Source: Ectocarpus siliculosus (Eukaryota > Sar > Phaeophyceae > Ectocarpales > Ectocarpaceae). From it: a stretch of 64,000 bases of DNA. The stretch's first letter is position 1. The number at the start of each line of letters is the position of its first letter. The stretch covers positions 2,513,961 through 2,577,960 of the forward strand of contig FN649726.1 of NCBI GenBank assembly GCA_000310025.1, written 5' to 3'. Under the pieces are notes generated by a model. That model worked only from the letters and a program-made list of their open reading frames with translations, searched no databases and was not told the DNA's origin. Both the position numbers and the translations under genes were made by a program. Below are positions 1-12,353 of this stretch, piece by piece.

Positions 1-552
1 CTGCCCAAACATTTGGATTGCCCAGCGAGTATATGCGCCGTGGAAAATATGCATACGCAGACTGCACTGCAGCCCAACGTACAAGAGAGTCATTGCCTCC
101 CGCCTACGGAGGTTCACCAGCCGACGACAGGGGTCACAAAACCTTTCTGATATCCCAACAGCGACGAACTCGATATCTCAGCCAACTAAAGACGATGATG
201 AAGCGTGACGGTGCAACACGACAAGTAATTCCATAGGCTCGGCACATCACTTGAAAATTGTCAGATATCCTCAGATTTTGCTAAAGTACGGACAGGTTCC
301 TCAGAAGAAAAAATGTGCCTAAAGAACTACCCCTGTTGGGGCTTGACTCGACACAGAAACGTGTTGAAATTGAACCAATCCGCCACCTGGTGAAACACGT
401 ATGATTCATTGTTAAAATATTCAAATGCAGTGGGCGTTTGTGATCAATGGATAACCAGCACGTCGTCACATGTCGTTTTTCCTGTGTCTCTTTCGTGTTC
501 TCGGCCGTACGTGCGTTTAACGAATGATGCGTGCATGGGCGGGGCGAATCAG
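1..552. other. Left-edge stretch, no assignable exon
   Basis: No coding exon can be assigned here with confidence. The short open frames lack coding character or recognisable similarity. Part of it is probably the last intron of the gene whose terminal exon begins at 553. Confidence 0.4.
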
Positions 553-672
553 GTTTGGGATCCCTCTAGCGAAGATCACTCCTCCCAAGACTTGGCAGCG
601 GACAAACGAGCTGCCATCGAGCGCCGGCTGAGGGAAGAGGACGAGGAAGAAGACGATGCATTCACCAAATAA
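553..672 (+). CDS. C-terminal exon of an unidentified gene (partial)
   Basis: An acceptor ending in CAG at 552 opens a 40-codon frame that ends with TAA at 672. The encoded tail is charged and helical-looking: a Ser/Asp-rich start, an Ala-Asp-Lys-Arg stretch, then a strongly acidic end (REEDEEEDDAFTK). The codon use and acidic C-terminus look like a real last exon. No family is recognisable from 39 residues, and the rest of the gene lies to the left of the window. It converges on the FIST-IGPS gene. Confidence 0.45.
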   Translation, partial: VWDPSSEDHSSQDLAADKRAAIERRLREEDEEEDDAFTK

Positions 673-1368
673 ACGACGAACGCCAGCCTCCAGCGATAGC
701 AACATGACAGCCTATCTTTAGCCTACAGGCATTTGCCATTTTATCAGTTGATCGTCCGACGGGTGTACCTGGAAGCCGAATACAGAGCTGCAGGGGCGGA
801 GTTGCGGACGTTGAGATAGTCCACATCGGCCTCTACGGCGGTGTACACCGAACATATAAACCCGGTGGCACAGGGTCATTCATTGTGAAAACGGTAGTTT
901 CAAGGGCTGGCTTCCTCGTGTGTATATATACGAGACAGATCCATTCATCTTCGAGGGCTGCAATAGTCCGCCTCGGATTTTGAACGTAATGGACTGAAAC
1001 TCGGTTGGGAAAGCAAAAACGGAGATTGCCAGCGTTTCGCCAACGGTTGTGAATCTGGTGCGCTGATTCGATCCCCATTTACATAGAAGAGCGGGAACGG
1101 TATCGGCGAAAGCTGGAAACCGTTCGGGAGGTTTCACCATCCCTGTGGCCTTCGGGCTGCACAACCTACCGTTCGGGAACGACTTTCGATGGTTCGAACA
1201 CGAGACGCATAACTCTTTGCGAGATACGATCAAAAACACGCATTGAAACCTACCCAGTGTCCACAAGAACCAACTGCTGCTCAGACCTGACCTAGCTAGA
1301 TAATTAATTTCAATCCTTAATCATCTTCTTTCATCTTGGAGCACCTCTCCCTATCATAGAGGCACACG
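673..1368. other. Convergent intergenic region / 3' UTRs
   Basis: This is the space between two convergent gene ends. No exon, repeat or RNA gene was recognised. Presumably it holds two 3' UTRs. Confidence 0.4.
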
Positions 1369-4300
1369 CTAGACTAGAAGGTCTTGTGCTGCTTTTGCCG
1401 GGTCTTCGTTCCGCATGAAAGCCTCCCCTACGACCACGCAAGAGATGCCGGCGGCCTTCGTGCGGTCTGACGAGAAAACGTCGGGAAGAGGGGGGGGAGG
1501 GCAGACGGATCGTTCAGCGAAACTCGAGCCAGCGGCGAAAAAGCTATAGATCACATAAGCGCTTGGATCCAAGCTCTAGGTTTGTAGGTTCACGACCGCC
1601 GTCTGTACCTAGCGTCGCGAGGAACTAAAGTGCAGACCTTGAGCAGTTGCTATGAGGGAAAAATTGCACGTCAATCACATTGGGGTGGGTACAGCAAAGT
1701 ACAAGCTACGCCAACAAAGTTGCTGATGCTCACCAAGATCTTCTTTCGTCTGCAGGCCGCCCTCGACCAGCAGAGTGATGTCCTTCCCTTCCAGCCCTTT
1801 TTGTACTGCAACATCGAGATGGGTAAACCAGGCAAACCAGGCAACAACTTGAAATGGCTGCAGGGCAGCAAAATTATTGAGAATCCCTGCGAGGTGTGGG
1901 GAAAACCTTTGGAAACCTCAAGGCACACTAAGACCTGCCAATAATTGAAAACAGTCTCCATCGTGCACAAACGCCTTCGAAACCCCTGATGCCACATATC
2001 GCTCATTCACTCAACAACAGCATTTGCTCACCCTCTGGGTCCCCCAAGATTCGTTCGACCCGAGACGTGTCCAAGGCCCATGTAGCCATGTCCCGGTTGC
2101 TGATGGACACCGCTCGGATGCCAGGCAGGTTGAGTGCCACGAGCATCTGCTTCACCGAACTCACCGACACGATGCACTGCATTCCTAGCGCATTGGAGAT
2201 CTTGTGAAAATACATCAAGTCCTGCATGAACAAGAGCACAGCAGCGAGGGACAACAGCGAGGGACAAACGATTAACTGCGATCAGGGAATAGGCGGGGGA
2301 GTTAGGTATCATTCAGAGCTGATCCTTTCCCCGTCGTTACGCAAGGTCTTGGGGACGCCCTCGGTTCATTTGCACCCTACGCGTGATAATTGATACATAA
2401 GAGCCAGACAAAGACGCAAAACCCACCCCCCTTCTTCTCGGTGTTCGAGACAAAAACACGGGTAGTGTAGCTTTCTACTTGTACAACACGTTTCCGCAAC
2501 GCCCAATCACGTGCCTGCCTCCCCACAGTTGAGTTTGTTTAACATTCCCACAGAAACAACAAAACGGCCGTGAAGCAGCACAAGCCGGTGCTACTACGCA
2601 GTGTACCGTACCCCGCAGCAGTACCCACCTTCGCCGGAAGAGCCGGTGCGATGAGTTTGAGAGCGTCAGCCCCTGCCAATCTCGCTTGGTAGATCTGGTA
2701 CGGATATACCACCACATCGCTGCACATGACCGGAGTACTCACCGCGCTCTGCACAGCAAAGCAATTATCAGCACACGGAAGGGCAGGTGGTGAGTTCTGA
2801 TTGTCGTTCGCGCGCAACGGAGAACAAAAAGACGGCAACACACAAGACACTGAAGGAGCGGTCGGCCGTCCTGTGGACCAAGGTGATCATTCATCGACCA
2901 CATCAATTCCGACGTGACGAAAAGGCCAGAGAGAGACAACACGACAATGTATCCCAAACCACAATGGTCCACAAGGTGCGCGTTCTCTCCTCTTCTAATA
3001 AACAGACGGAATCGTTCACCCGTATGCTAGTAAGATCCTCGTAGGAACAGCCAAAGAACTTGGGGTCCGTGTTCACAGCAATAGCTGCCACCCCGGCTCC
3101 CTCCAGGGATCGAGATAACTCCACCACATCAAACTCTCCACGTCGCAACTTCCCCGTCACTGGAGCCGTGCGCTTAACCTGCAGGGGGAAGAAAAAACGC
3201 ACAAAACGACCCTGTAAAAGGATGCAGCAGGAGATAGGTACCTGCGGTTCGCACATGCTATGGGTGCGTCCAGCGTGTCACAGCCTATCACAACCGGATA
3301 CAGACCGACAAACACAGCTTCGGCCCAAACTCCGAACAAGTACGACAAGCGCAGTGCCCGATCATTCTTTTGTCGTGCGACAACGACAGCACGGCCCATG
3401 GAACCTGTAGTCGCCTACCTCGGCTAAGATGGCAACGCCGCCATTCCCCTTTCCGTTGTTCAACGCGGCCACAACATCCCTGGGTTTGTTCTTCTCTTCG
3501 AGGTTGAACATCCGGCAACGGCTGACAAGCAAGCTCATCGGCCAACGGTCGCGGGAGCGGTCCACCGCCGCTTCCTTTTCCCAGACCAAGGCCTCGAGCG
3601 TGTTCCTGCAGACACCACATCACCGCGCCCAGTAAATCGCCCACGTGCCGCCGTGCATAGGGTAACGTTCACACAAACCACGAGCAGAAGGGTAAGAAGA
3701 GCAGCAAGCCAAGACAGTTGCCAATGTAACCAGGTTTTACCGCAAGTTTGGTTGCAAACCCAGGCCCTTTCGAAATCGAACTGAGCGAGGGGACACCGAT
3801 GTTGGCGCGAGACACGAGCCAAGAGAGTGCGGTCGACGATCCATCGGCGCAGGCTGTACGGAGGACATCATTCCAACGGCGCCAGAAACGATGCTGCGGA
3901 TGTATCTGCATGAACGCAACACGAGTGAAACTTGAGCTAGAGAGTCGTCATCGTCTCCCCAGGCCTCTCGTCTCACAGGACCTAAATCCTACGCCAGAAA
4001 AGGACGGACAGCATGTTTGATTTTCACCCACTTAGGTTGCGCCACACTCTCGGCGACGCTGTAGAGCACAGGCCCCGACAGAACAGCCCGGCCGGCTTTG
4101 ACATCACGGCGCTGCACGACGAAGTCGTCGCTATCGTCCCCAAGGATCTCTTCCCCATCCTCGCCCACGACAACACCACCTGTGCACAACCGGGGCATAT
4201 GAGGTTCGTGGTCAGCAGCGGTCTATTAATAGGAGGAAAAAGCCTTGTCTCCCGGCAACACACATCCGGACAACTGCTACCAGTATACCTTTGGGGGCGG

Positions 4301-7300
4301 ATATCGCAACATTGCAACACTGATAAATGGTGTGGCATAGGTCACGAACGAACGCACCCGAACAGCACCTATCACATGTAGAGCCAGGTTGCGTTGACAC
4401 ACACCCCATCTTTTCTTTTTACGCGCCGAACCATTTTCGTTTGAAGTGCGATGAACGACACAGCACCTGAACCAACCACGCAAATTTCTCACGTGCGTCG
4501 CTCCCGTCGTCGACGGTTGTCGATCCCTCCCGTGGCTCTACGGTAGTGCGCCGAGCAGTGATGGGAGAAAACACAGCCACGGATGTGCTAGATCCGAAAA
4601 GAGTGGTTCGCGATCCTTCAGACAAAGCACCTGGGAGTGGTGAGTAAAGAGGGGGGGAAGGAGAAGAAGGAGGAGAGCGAGAGAGGGCTAAGGCGACCAG
4701 TAACGAGCAACAGAGTTATAGGTGACTCGGCAGACAAATTCGAGCACCGCGTGTGACCGATCAACATGTACAGATGCGGCGTTGCTCTCATGGGGTGTAG
4801 GAACTAAGGGGGTGCCCTGAAGATTGTCCCACGTGGTATGCGATTTGCAGCGAGCGTACATGACATGTACTAATGTTTCATTCCTCAACACTAAAACACC
4901 ATCGCCAATGCCAAAAAGTGAAGGCCCCTTTTCATTGCAAATCGACGTTCCATCTCCCTTCGCTCCCGACGAAGACGTGATATTATTCTTCGGTTCACCC
5001 CCGTCTACCCTCCTCCTTCAAGGGGCTCACCTGCCACCCCATTGGTGAAGAAGCCTCCCAACGGTACGGGCACCGTCTTGAAGACCGCAGAGCTTTGGTA
5101 GTGGTCCTCCTCCCACAGAGTTCGTCCCCTGTCCAAGCCAGGGAACAACAACGCCCCCGCCGCTCGGAACGGCGTCGTCTGCCCCTCATCTCCGGCAGAG
5201 GGCCCCGAGACCGCGCTGTCCACGACGCCCACGTTCTGGGTAGCTTCTTCGATGTCGCCGTTTCCGTCCCTTGCATCGCTCGCCCCCTCCCCGGATGATG
5301 ACGCCAGGGTTTCCAATAGCTCACGGCGTTTGTAAGCCAAGAGGGCTGCCTGGAACTCGTCCCCCGCAGCGAGTCTGGGTGCATCGAGGCACATATTTTG
5401 GGTGTACACATGTGCGTCGTCGTTCGGCAACACAAATATAATTCCACCCATGGCCAATCAAATGAGTTAACTTAGATCGCTTGGAGGTTTGGCCCGGACT
5501 TCTCGGCAAAAGACATCTGCATGATCGCCGTAGGCTTCGAAGCAAGGGTTGTTTTTTTCGTACCTGTCTCGCACGAAGAGTTGGAGGCGTGCCCCCGGCT
5601 CGACGGAGTCTCCAACGGTAATCGAGCCATCTTTCAAGCTAGTTCTGCCGATCACGATCGCAGCGAAGCAAACAAAACGAAATGAAACCTGCACCATTTT
5701 GGGTGGGTGCTAGACAAGAGCATGGAGAAATTCAAAGGTGGGAGAGTAACGAATGCTCGACGTGTTCGGGCGAACAAATACGCACGTTTGTTGGGTGAAA
5801 CGTTAAAATCGCTGCATGTAGGGTCCTCGTAAAGCCAGTGTAGCGTGCAACGTTCGGGATTTAAGAATGCTTACAAGTGGCGCGCTTACTCTACGGTGCT
5901 GCTGGTTTGGACACCGCGCTACCGCTTCTGCACACACACGCGCGTGCCGCCTGACCTCAGGACCCCCTGCACCACGAAGTGGTCCCTCCCGGTGCTGATT
6001 GCCATCATCTCATTGGCCGTGTTCCCGATTAGCTCTGGTGCGACGCCAACTAGCATGTTGGTCTGCACGAGCCTCTTATCTTCGTCGGATAGCTTCTTCT
6101 GCACCTGGAGGGACCGAGCGCGCGCTATCGTTCGTGAACAACGCTGCTAGTAGTACTACCGGGGATGGAAAGGCTTGTGGCAGGGCATGTTTCTGTTACG
6201 CTACAACTCCTGTGGATTGCCGTGTCAATTGTGGCAAGCGACGTCACTTGAGAGGCCCCGACTGACACCGTGGGTGGCGCTTTGGTGGATATGAGTGCGA
6301 TTGCCACCCATTTCCCGCCACATTCTTGCACATGCTAAGTTCATCATGACCGTAATAGAGCAAGGCTACGTGACAACGGTCAGTTAGCGTTGAGACCGTG
6401 TATAACACATGGAAACCATGAGCGAATGAATGCGCACGTAGATGAAAGCATGTCGCTTCCTTCCACAAAGGAAAGTAGATAAAAACGAAATGGGCTTCGA
6501 GTTTCTCGGTTGCAACATTGCTCATATACCACCAAGCACTCAAAAGAAAAGAACATGCAATACCGGAGCGCCGGGTCATACCTGCTTTATCATGGCTAGC
6601 GGCGGCAGTGCAGGGCTTATCCAATCGTCTTGTCCCTCGTCGTCAGCTCCCCTTACCGCGACACGAAGGCTCTTCACCATTGGCCCATCCACCTTGTGGC
6701 GACCGTCGAGGAGGGCGAATAAAAAGTTAATCCGAGTCACCGACACCCACAACCACGTGATACCATCTTGGCTCTCTAAAACTCCACACCCGCGTGTAAA
6801 CAAAGCAGCATCACGATTCGGGAATCATACGAATCGGCATATACAGGGGTAAAGCGAAGCAAGAACTGGCCGGTGGGGATAGGCGGCGGAAAGGAGGAAG
6901 CACAAATAGACAAATGCCATCCCCATGTGGTTTCCAGCTCTGAGTCGAAGGACTGGAGGAAAGATTCGGAAAAAATGTATGCTGAAAGAGTAAGAATACC
7001 TTGTCTGCGTTGAACGTTGGTCCTACTCGCCTCGCTCCCTGAGAAACGAAAGAGCGCATTCGGATGTCCCCCGTGAGCGATACGCCGACCATGCCTTCCC
7101 TGTAGAACGCACCCTTTTCCATTACGGTCCCAGCCGTCCCACCCTCGCCAAAGAACACGCAAGACCTTGTCAGACTAGCGTCGTGCGTTTCATTGTGGAG
7201 AGACAACCAAGGGGGGGGGGGGGGGGCAAAATTGGAAAGGGGCCCCCAAAAACCCCCCCCCAATTCAAAAACCCCCTTTGCCCCGGGGGGACAAAAAAAA

Positions 7301-10260
7301 CAGCCAAAAAACAAAAATGAGGCGGGGCCAAAACGGGGGAACAAAAGGTTACCCTTTCAACCGTTTTTAACCGGCCCCCCCCCCCCGGCAAACCGTTGAG
7401 GCGAGGGATCCAATCTTCTGGGACCGAGGAAATGCTTGGTCCATGCCCCCCATATAGTCCCCCAAGGGGTCAATCGAAGCCGGGGTCGAGTACAACAAAA
7501 ATATGGGTTCTCCAACCCCCCCTTTCCCACCTGCCCCTGCGTCCCCGTCTGCATCTGTCGCGGGGATGTCTGAGTCACGAAGCTGGACGGCTCTTTTCCA
7601 GACTGCCGGAGGATCGAAGGGATCAGGGACGTCCATGTCGGCGAGGTAGAACGGTTGAACCTTCACCCCCGGCAAAGTGGCTAGGGTCAACCCCAAGCAG
7701 GATCTGTTCTCTATCTAGCGATCACGACGGAGGGGCAAGAAAGCGGCGTAAAGCGTTTTAGTCAAGTTGCTGTCACTTCAAGCGCAACCGTAACCTTGCA
7801 GTGCATAAACGCGGAACCTGTCAGAGAAAAAAGCATAAAGTGAGACAAGGTCATGGAGGAGTGGCCTGGGCTGCATACGCCCGACAGCAATGTGGCCAAA
7901 TCTCACCACCTTTTGCTGAATGATCACCCACGAGCTTCTACGGAAGCAGTAGAATACTCAGGAGTGTTACCGTACCTATGACACTAACAAGTCAGGTCAC
8001 GTGTTGTTGTACCCTATAGGGCCCACAGTGCCGTGCCGTCAAAGCTTGCGATAAATAGCGATTGTGCCCATCTGTGCTCTTCGGTGCGCAGTTTCTTACG
8101 AAGAGAAGTTGCCCGAAGACCCTTGCTCACCTCTACAACGCGTCCTTTGCCCTGCATGCCTATCGCCCCAGCCGAGCTGCAGCCCACAACTGCGCTTAGC
8201 CCGGGCAAAACTTTCCTGAGTTCTGGCACCACATTCTCCAANNNNNNNNNNNNNNNNNNNNNNNNNNNNNNNNNNNNNNNNNNNNNNNNNNNNNNNNNNN
8301 NNNNNNNNNNNNNNNNNNNNNNNNNNNNNNNNNNNNNNNNNAAAAAACCACCCAAGCCCTTTTCAGACAAGGTTGGTGGGTTTCATTGGGGAGAGACACC
8401 CAGGGGGGGGGGGGGGGGGCAAGATTGGATAGGTGCCGCCGAATAGCCGCGCGCAATTCGAATACTCACGTTGCCACGTGAGGACGAAGAAGACAGCGAA
8501 CAAACAAAGATGAGGCATGGCCAAAACGTGGGAACGAAAGGTTACACGTTCAAGCGTTTTTAACCGGCCACCCATCACCTGCTAACCGTTGATGCGATGG
8601 ATCCGATCTTCTGGGACCGAGGAAATGCTTGGTCCATGCCCGCCATATAGTCCCCCAAGGCGTCGATCGAAGCCGTGGTCGAGTACGACAGAAATATGGG
8701 TTCTCCGACCCCCGCTTTCCCACCTGCCCCTGCGTCCCCGTCTGCATCTGTCGCGGGGATGTCTGAGTCACGAAGCTGGACGGCTCTTTTCCAGACTGCC
8801 GGAGGATCGAAGGGATCAGGGACGTCCATGTCGGCGAGGTAGAACGGTTGAACCTTCACCCCCGGCAAAGTGGCTAGGGTCAACCCCAAGCAGGATCTGT
8901 TCTCTATCTAGCGATCACGACGGAGGGGCAAGAAAGCGGCGTAAAGCGTTTTAGTCAAGTTGCTGTCACTTCAAGCGCAACCGTAACCTTGCAGTGCATA
9001 AACGCGGAACCTGTCAGAGAAAAAAGCATAAAGTGAGACAAGGTCATGGAGGAGTGGCCTGGGCTGCATACGCCCGACAGCAATGTGGCCAAATCTCACC
9101 ACCTTTTGCTGAATGATCACCCACGAGCTTCTACGGAAGCAGTAGAATACTCAGGAGTGTTACCGTACCTATGACACTAACAAGTCAGGTCACGTGTTGT
9201 TGTACCCTATAGGGCCCACAGTGCCGTGCCGTCAAAGCTTGCGATAAATAGCGATTGTGCCCATCTGTGCTCTTCGGTGCGCAGTTTCTTACGAAGAGAA
9301 GTTGCCCGAAGACCCTTGCTCACCTCTACAACGCGTCCTTTGCCCTGCATGCCTATCGCCCCAGCCGAGCTGCAGCCCACAACTGCGCTTAGCCCGGGCA
9401 AAACTTTCCTGAGTTCTGGCACCACATTCTCCAATCTCTCCGCGTTCCCGTATATACTCGACACGTGTATCAGCGCCAGATCTATAGACGCACCCTCGGG
9501 GAGTTGCGCCAGGGCTTTAGCAGCCGCCTGAAAGTCGCCGAGAGATTCGCCGGTGAGAGGATGGCAACTGCACCAACTACGTCAAGTACACGGCATTGAG
9601 ATAAGTCGAGGGTTTGGGTCGTACCCAAAGGGCTCCTTGGTTTTTTGTTGGTGGAATATTTCTCCGAGGTTGGCTTACGACAAAAGTTGTCTTGAAATGA
9701 AATCAGCAGCACTCGATGAAGAAAAGCGGAAGGCTCGCACTTATCTCTCATGTGATAGCGGGGATTCGACGCCCGTCCGGCGACACGATGTTGTTTAGTC
9801 TACACCGCACCTAGACTGCTTAGTGAAGAGGCCAAGTGTAAGCTGTTGCTGCGGCTGCTTCTGCTGCTGTTGCTGCTGTGTCAACATAACCAGCTAGACT
9901 GTCTTCAGCGCAGAGCAGCACCGCGTGGGTTGTGTAATATGGACGCTATTGTTGGTATATTCGCCTGCGTTGCCCGTCGAACTCGATGACAACCGCCGAT
10001 TACCAAAGACAACCGCCAGCGTGCAGCCCGCCGCGCTCCCCACAGCCAAGCTTATTGCAACTTGAAAAAAGTGCATGGCGTAGTGCACGTACACCAGTGC
10101 AACGTCCAAGAACGGTGACCGGCGAACCAGCTCCTGCTCTATGAAGATCTCCTGTAAGTCAACCTACCTCAGCTATGGCGGGCACTAGTTCCTTCTTGGT
10201 AGAGATCGATGACGCCCACACTTGCGCAAGGCTCTCGTCCGCCTGATCTTCGGTGGCCAT
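1369..10260 (-). CDS. FIST domain - indole-3-glycerol-phosphate-synthase-like fusion protein (889 aa model)
   Basis: Sixteen exons were read on the minus strand: 10260-10168, 9527-9324, 8907-8579, 7165-7000, 6773-6582, 6104-5956, 5644-5564, 5374-5031, 4630-4493, 4179-4032, 3605-3419, 3178-3020, 2748-2629, 2221-2032, 1805-1734 and 1466-1369. All 15 junctions keep phase and total 2670 nt. Residues about 10-265 match FIST_N (GCSSAGAIG, PIFLSYSTT, GVSLTGD). Residues about 265-550 match FIST_C (LVGVAPE, ITVGDSVEPGARLQLFVRD, LFPGLDRGR, PLGGFF, TTLFGSSTSVAVF). FIST is a predicted small-ligand sensor. From about residue 600 follows a cyanobacterial-type IGPS: LYSVAESVAQPKNTLEALVW, AEVKRTAP, YQIYQARLAGADAL, SNRDM, VEGGLQTKEDL, VVVGEAFMR. 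Several catalytic residues are replaced (see findings). The start is the only ATG after an upstream in-frame stop, and no transit peptide is seen. Alternative: two separate genes, since the FIST frame can run on to a stop at 4419 and an in-frame ATG lies at 4198. The exon 5 start is the least certain boundary. Confidence 0.75.
7190..8241. other. Assembly duplicate of 8383-9434 (exon 3 and part of exon 2 repeated)
   Basis: From about 7400 to 8241 the sequence is essentially identical to 8590-9434 at a constant offset of 1193 bases. 7200-7400 is a degraded version of 8390-8590, full of inflated homopolymers beside a long G run. The copy ends exactly at the 100-N gap. Duplicate exon 3 (7386-7714) and truncated exon 2 (8131-8241) should be ignored in the gene model. 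This is two unmerged contigs and not a tandem duplication. Confidence 0.9.
8242..8341. other. Assembly gap (100 N)
   Basis: A run of 100 N, the conventional placeholder for an unknown gap. Its left flank repeats the sequence to its right, so the true gap length is probably negative (overlapping contigs). Confidence 0.98.
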
Positions 10261-11396
10261 CCTACATGAAGTGACCGTAGAGCAACGCTGTGCGCACCTT
10301 CTTGTGGCGCTCACGCTAGAGGAAGAAATCGGCAAGCGACCGGGCGATGGTGAAAGAGGCCATTTTGCACCTGCAGGGGGCAGGCCACGACGACGGACAA
10401 CAAACAACACATCCCGTGAGGGATTAATGTTTTACCAGCGAGAGCTTAACAAAGCCAGGTAAACGTCTGGAGCTGGAGAAATACGCAAGAGTCGCTGACC
10501 TGTTCCCCATTCCCGCAGCAGGTTGTGGTGCTGGCCTAGGGTCTGTCCCAGTTGAAGTCAACGGCGACCACCTTCCGTGATGCAAATTGAAGTTACCGAG
10601 CTGTGCACGACTGCGATACACTGGGTGCATGCAATGCGAAGGGCATATCTGTACACGCGCCTTCTGTACGGTAGTGCGGCTGGATAGCAGCAGCGGTATA
10701 CGACCCCTTCGTGAAATAATGGATGAGGATGGCGCGATCAAACTCCAACACATGCGTTCAACAACAACACAGGAACGTCACACAGCAGTAAGTTGCCAAC
10801 AGGACGCACGTGCGTGACACGGATCCACTGATACCGCAGTGGGCAAAGGAGTACCCACATCAGACGAACTTACGCCAATGGTACTGCCGGTACAGCGACA
10901 AACGCAGTTGGTACGTTGTTGCGTGGCTTGAATAGAGAATGTCAAGGTGTCTGCCTGCGAGCTAACGCGACTCCATACTCACGGGTGCGTGTGAGCATGT
11001 GCCCACGATGCGGAGGCTGTGCGAAAGCAGCCACTCTCCCGACGGAACTAAAAGCTGGGCCCGTCGCTAGAAGAGCCAGCAGGGGGCCATATGCCACCCG
11101 GTGACCTGATCGTGAATCACGAGGCTTCATCGAGACAGGTGGTACTGCTTACCAGCTGGCCGTGAGCTGGACTAGGACCGAGAGACCGAGCAAACGATGC
11201 AAATCTCGCCGCTTCGGGAGTTGAACACCCGAGGTTTTCTAGGCGGCAAAGGCCCGGGTAAAGGGGACCAAGGAGGCCAAAAAACAGATCTTGAAAGATC
11301 CACCGGCCAGAGATGATCCGATCCATCCACCACCCCTACCTCTTCTCGCGACAAGTCGGGTAGCGAGACGCCCGCACTAAAGCATCGCACGTTTTC
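10261..11396. other. Divergent intergenic region between FIST-IGPS and BBIP1
   Basis: About 1.1 kb lies between two outward-facing start codons. It should hold both promoters and 5' UTRs, and possibly a non-coding or targeting-peptide exon of the FIST-IGPS gene. No such exon could be identified, and no repeat or RNA gene was seen. Confidence 0.4.
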
Positions 11397-11829
11397 ATGA
11401 CGGACTCTCGTGTGGAACAAAACGCACCCCGAGACGCCGCAAGTATCGCCGAGCTCCTCCCTAAGAATGGCCTTGTGTATAGCGAAAAGACAACCCTCAG
11501 TGAGGTGAGATTTTCTTTCAGACAACATCACTTGCGTAAGTATGTGGATGCATGGGTTTGTATGCAAAGTCGACTCTGAGTTGCGAACGGGCGCTGAGAG
11601 CCTCCGCCTAACGGGCGAGCAGTATAACGCCCCCTTGTTCTGCTGAACAAGTTCGCCATTCCCCCGCACATTGGGCGGACTGCTGTGCGTTGTTTGGTGC
11701 ATGCCACGTGACGTGCAGGTGCTCTGTAAACCGAAGCTGATGCCTATCAAGAGCATAACACTGCAGAAGCTGGAGCAGCAGGAGGCGCAGCTACTGGCAG
11801 AAAAGCAGCCCGAAAATGGGCTTGCGTAG
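11397..11829 (+). CDS. BBIP1: BBSome-interacting protein 1 homologue (BBIP1/BBS18), 72 aa
   Basis: There are two exons, 11397-11504 and 11719-11829, joined in phase 0 across a 214-bp intron (donor GTGAGA, acceptor CGTGCAG). The product is 72 aa. Residues 20-24 (LLPKN) and the block starting VLCKPKLMPIKSITLQKLE match the conserved core of BBIP1, a roughly 10-kDa subunit of the BBSome, the coat complex that moves membrane proteins through cilia. The C-terminus is a short Gln/Glu-rich helix. Being so small and split, it is easily missed by gene callers. It implies a flagellated life stage, as in brown algal zoospores. It converges on FDXR. Confidence 0.85.
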
Positions 11830-12353
11830 AGGCATGAATGACTTGCAGTAGGGCTCAGCGTGGGCAAGGCGTGGACACAGAATACGGGGAGTATATGCGT
11901 GCCAATTGCATGTATGTAATGTCTTCATGAAGAGAAAAATGCTTTCCCTCTGGTGTCGCGTCGAAGCTTTGAGACCCCGGTCTCAATGATGAGCAGAGAA
12001 ACACTGCGGGGAAAGGAATGGTGCCACCTGGATCAAATAGTCACAGCAGACCCATGGACTCGGTTTCTCCTCTTAAGAGTATTGCATGATGGGTCGATTC
12101 GCTGTTTGCCGCAGCCTAGACACTGCTGTGCCGACTGAGCGACTCTCGCCTGCCACTCTTCCTTGCGTACAAACCAAACCGTCGATTTCAATGGGGTTAG
12201 AAGCAAACTTAGACGTAAGACATTGACATCCTATTTTCCAGCCAGAAACGGCATCCCTTCCCGCGTGCCTCGGTGGGGCATGGAAAGAAAAAGCAATTCA
12301 AGACAACATGAAAAAGCTCCGAGACTAGGGGAGAGGACGCGGCGGCCTGTACG
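11830..12353. other. Convergent intergenic region BBIP1/FDXR
   Basis: This region lies between two convergent stop codons. Nothing recognisable was found beyond presumed 3' UTRs. Confidence 0.4.

Noticed and set aside
7386-8241. A second copy of FIST exons 3 and 2, as if tandem paralogues
   Set aside because: They are identical to the right-hand copy up to the gap edge and degraded only at homopolymers, so this is an assembly overlap.
10261-10410. An N-terminal Arg/Ser-rich extension of the FIST-IGPS protein resembling a transit peptide
   Set aside because: The frame is open only from a GTG after an in-frame stop and contains no upstream ATG, so it is not used as the start unless an unseen exon is spliced in.
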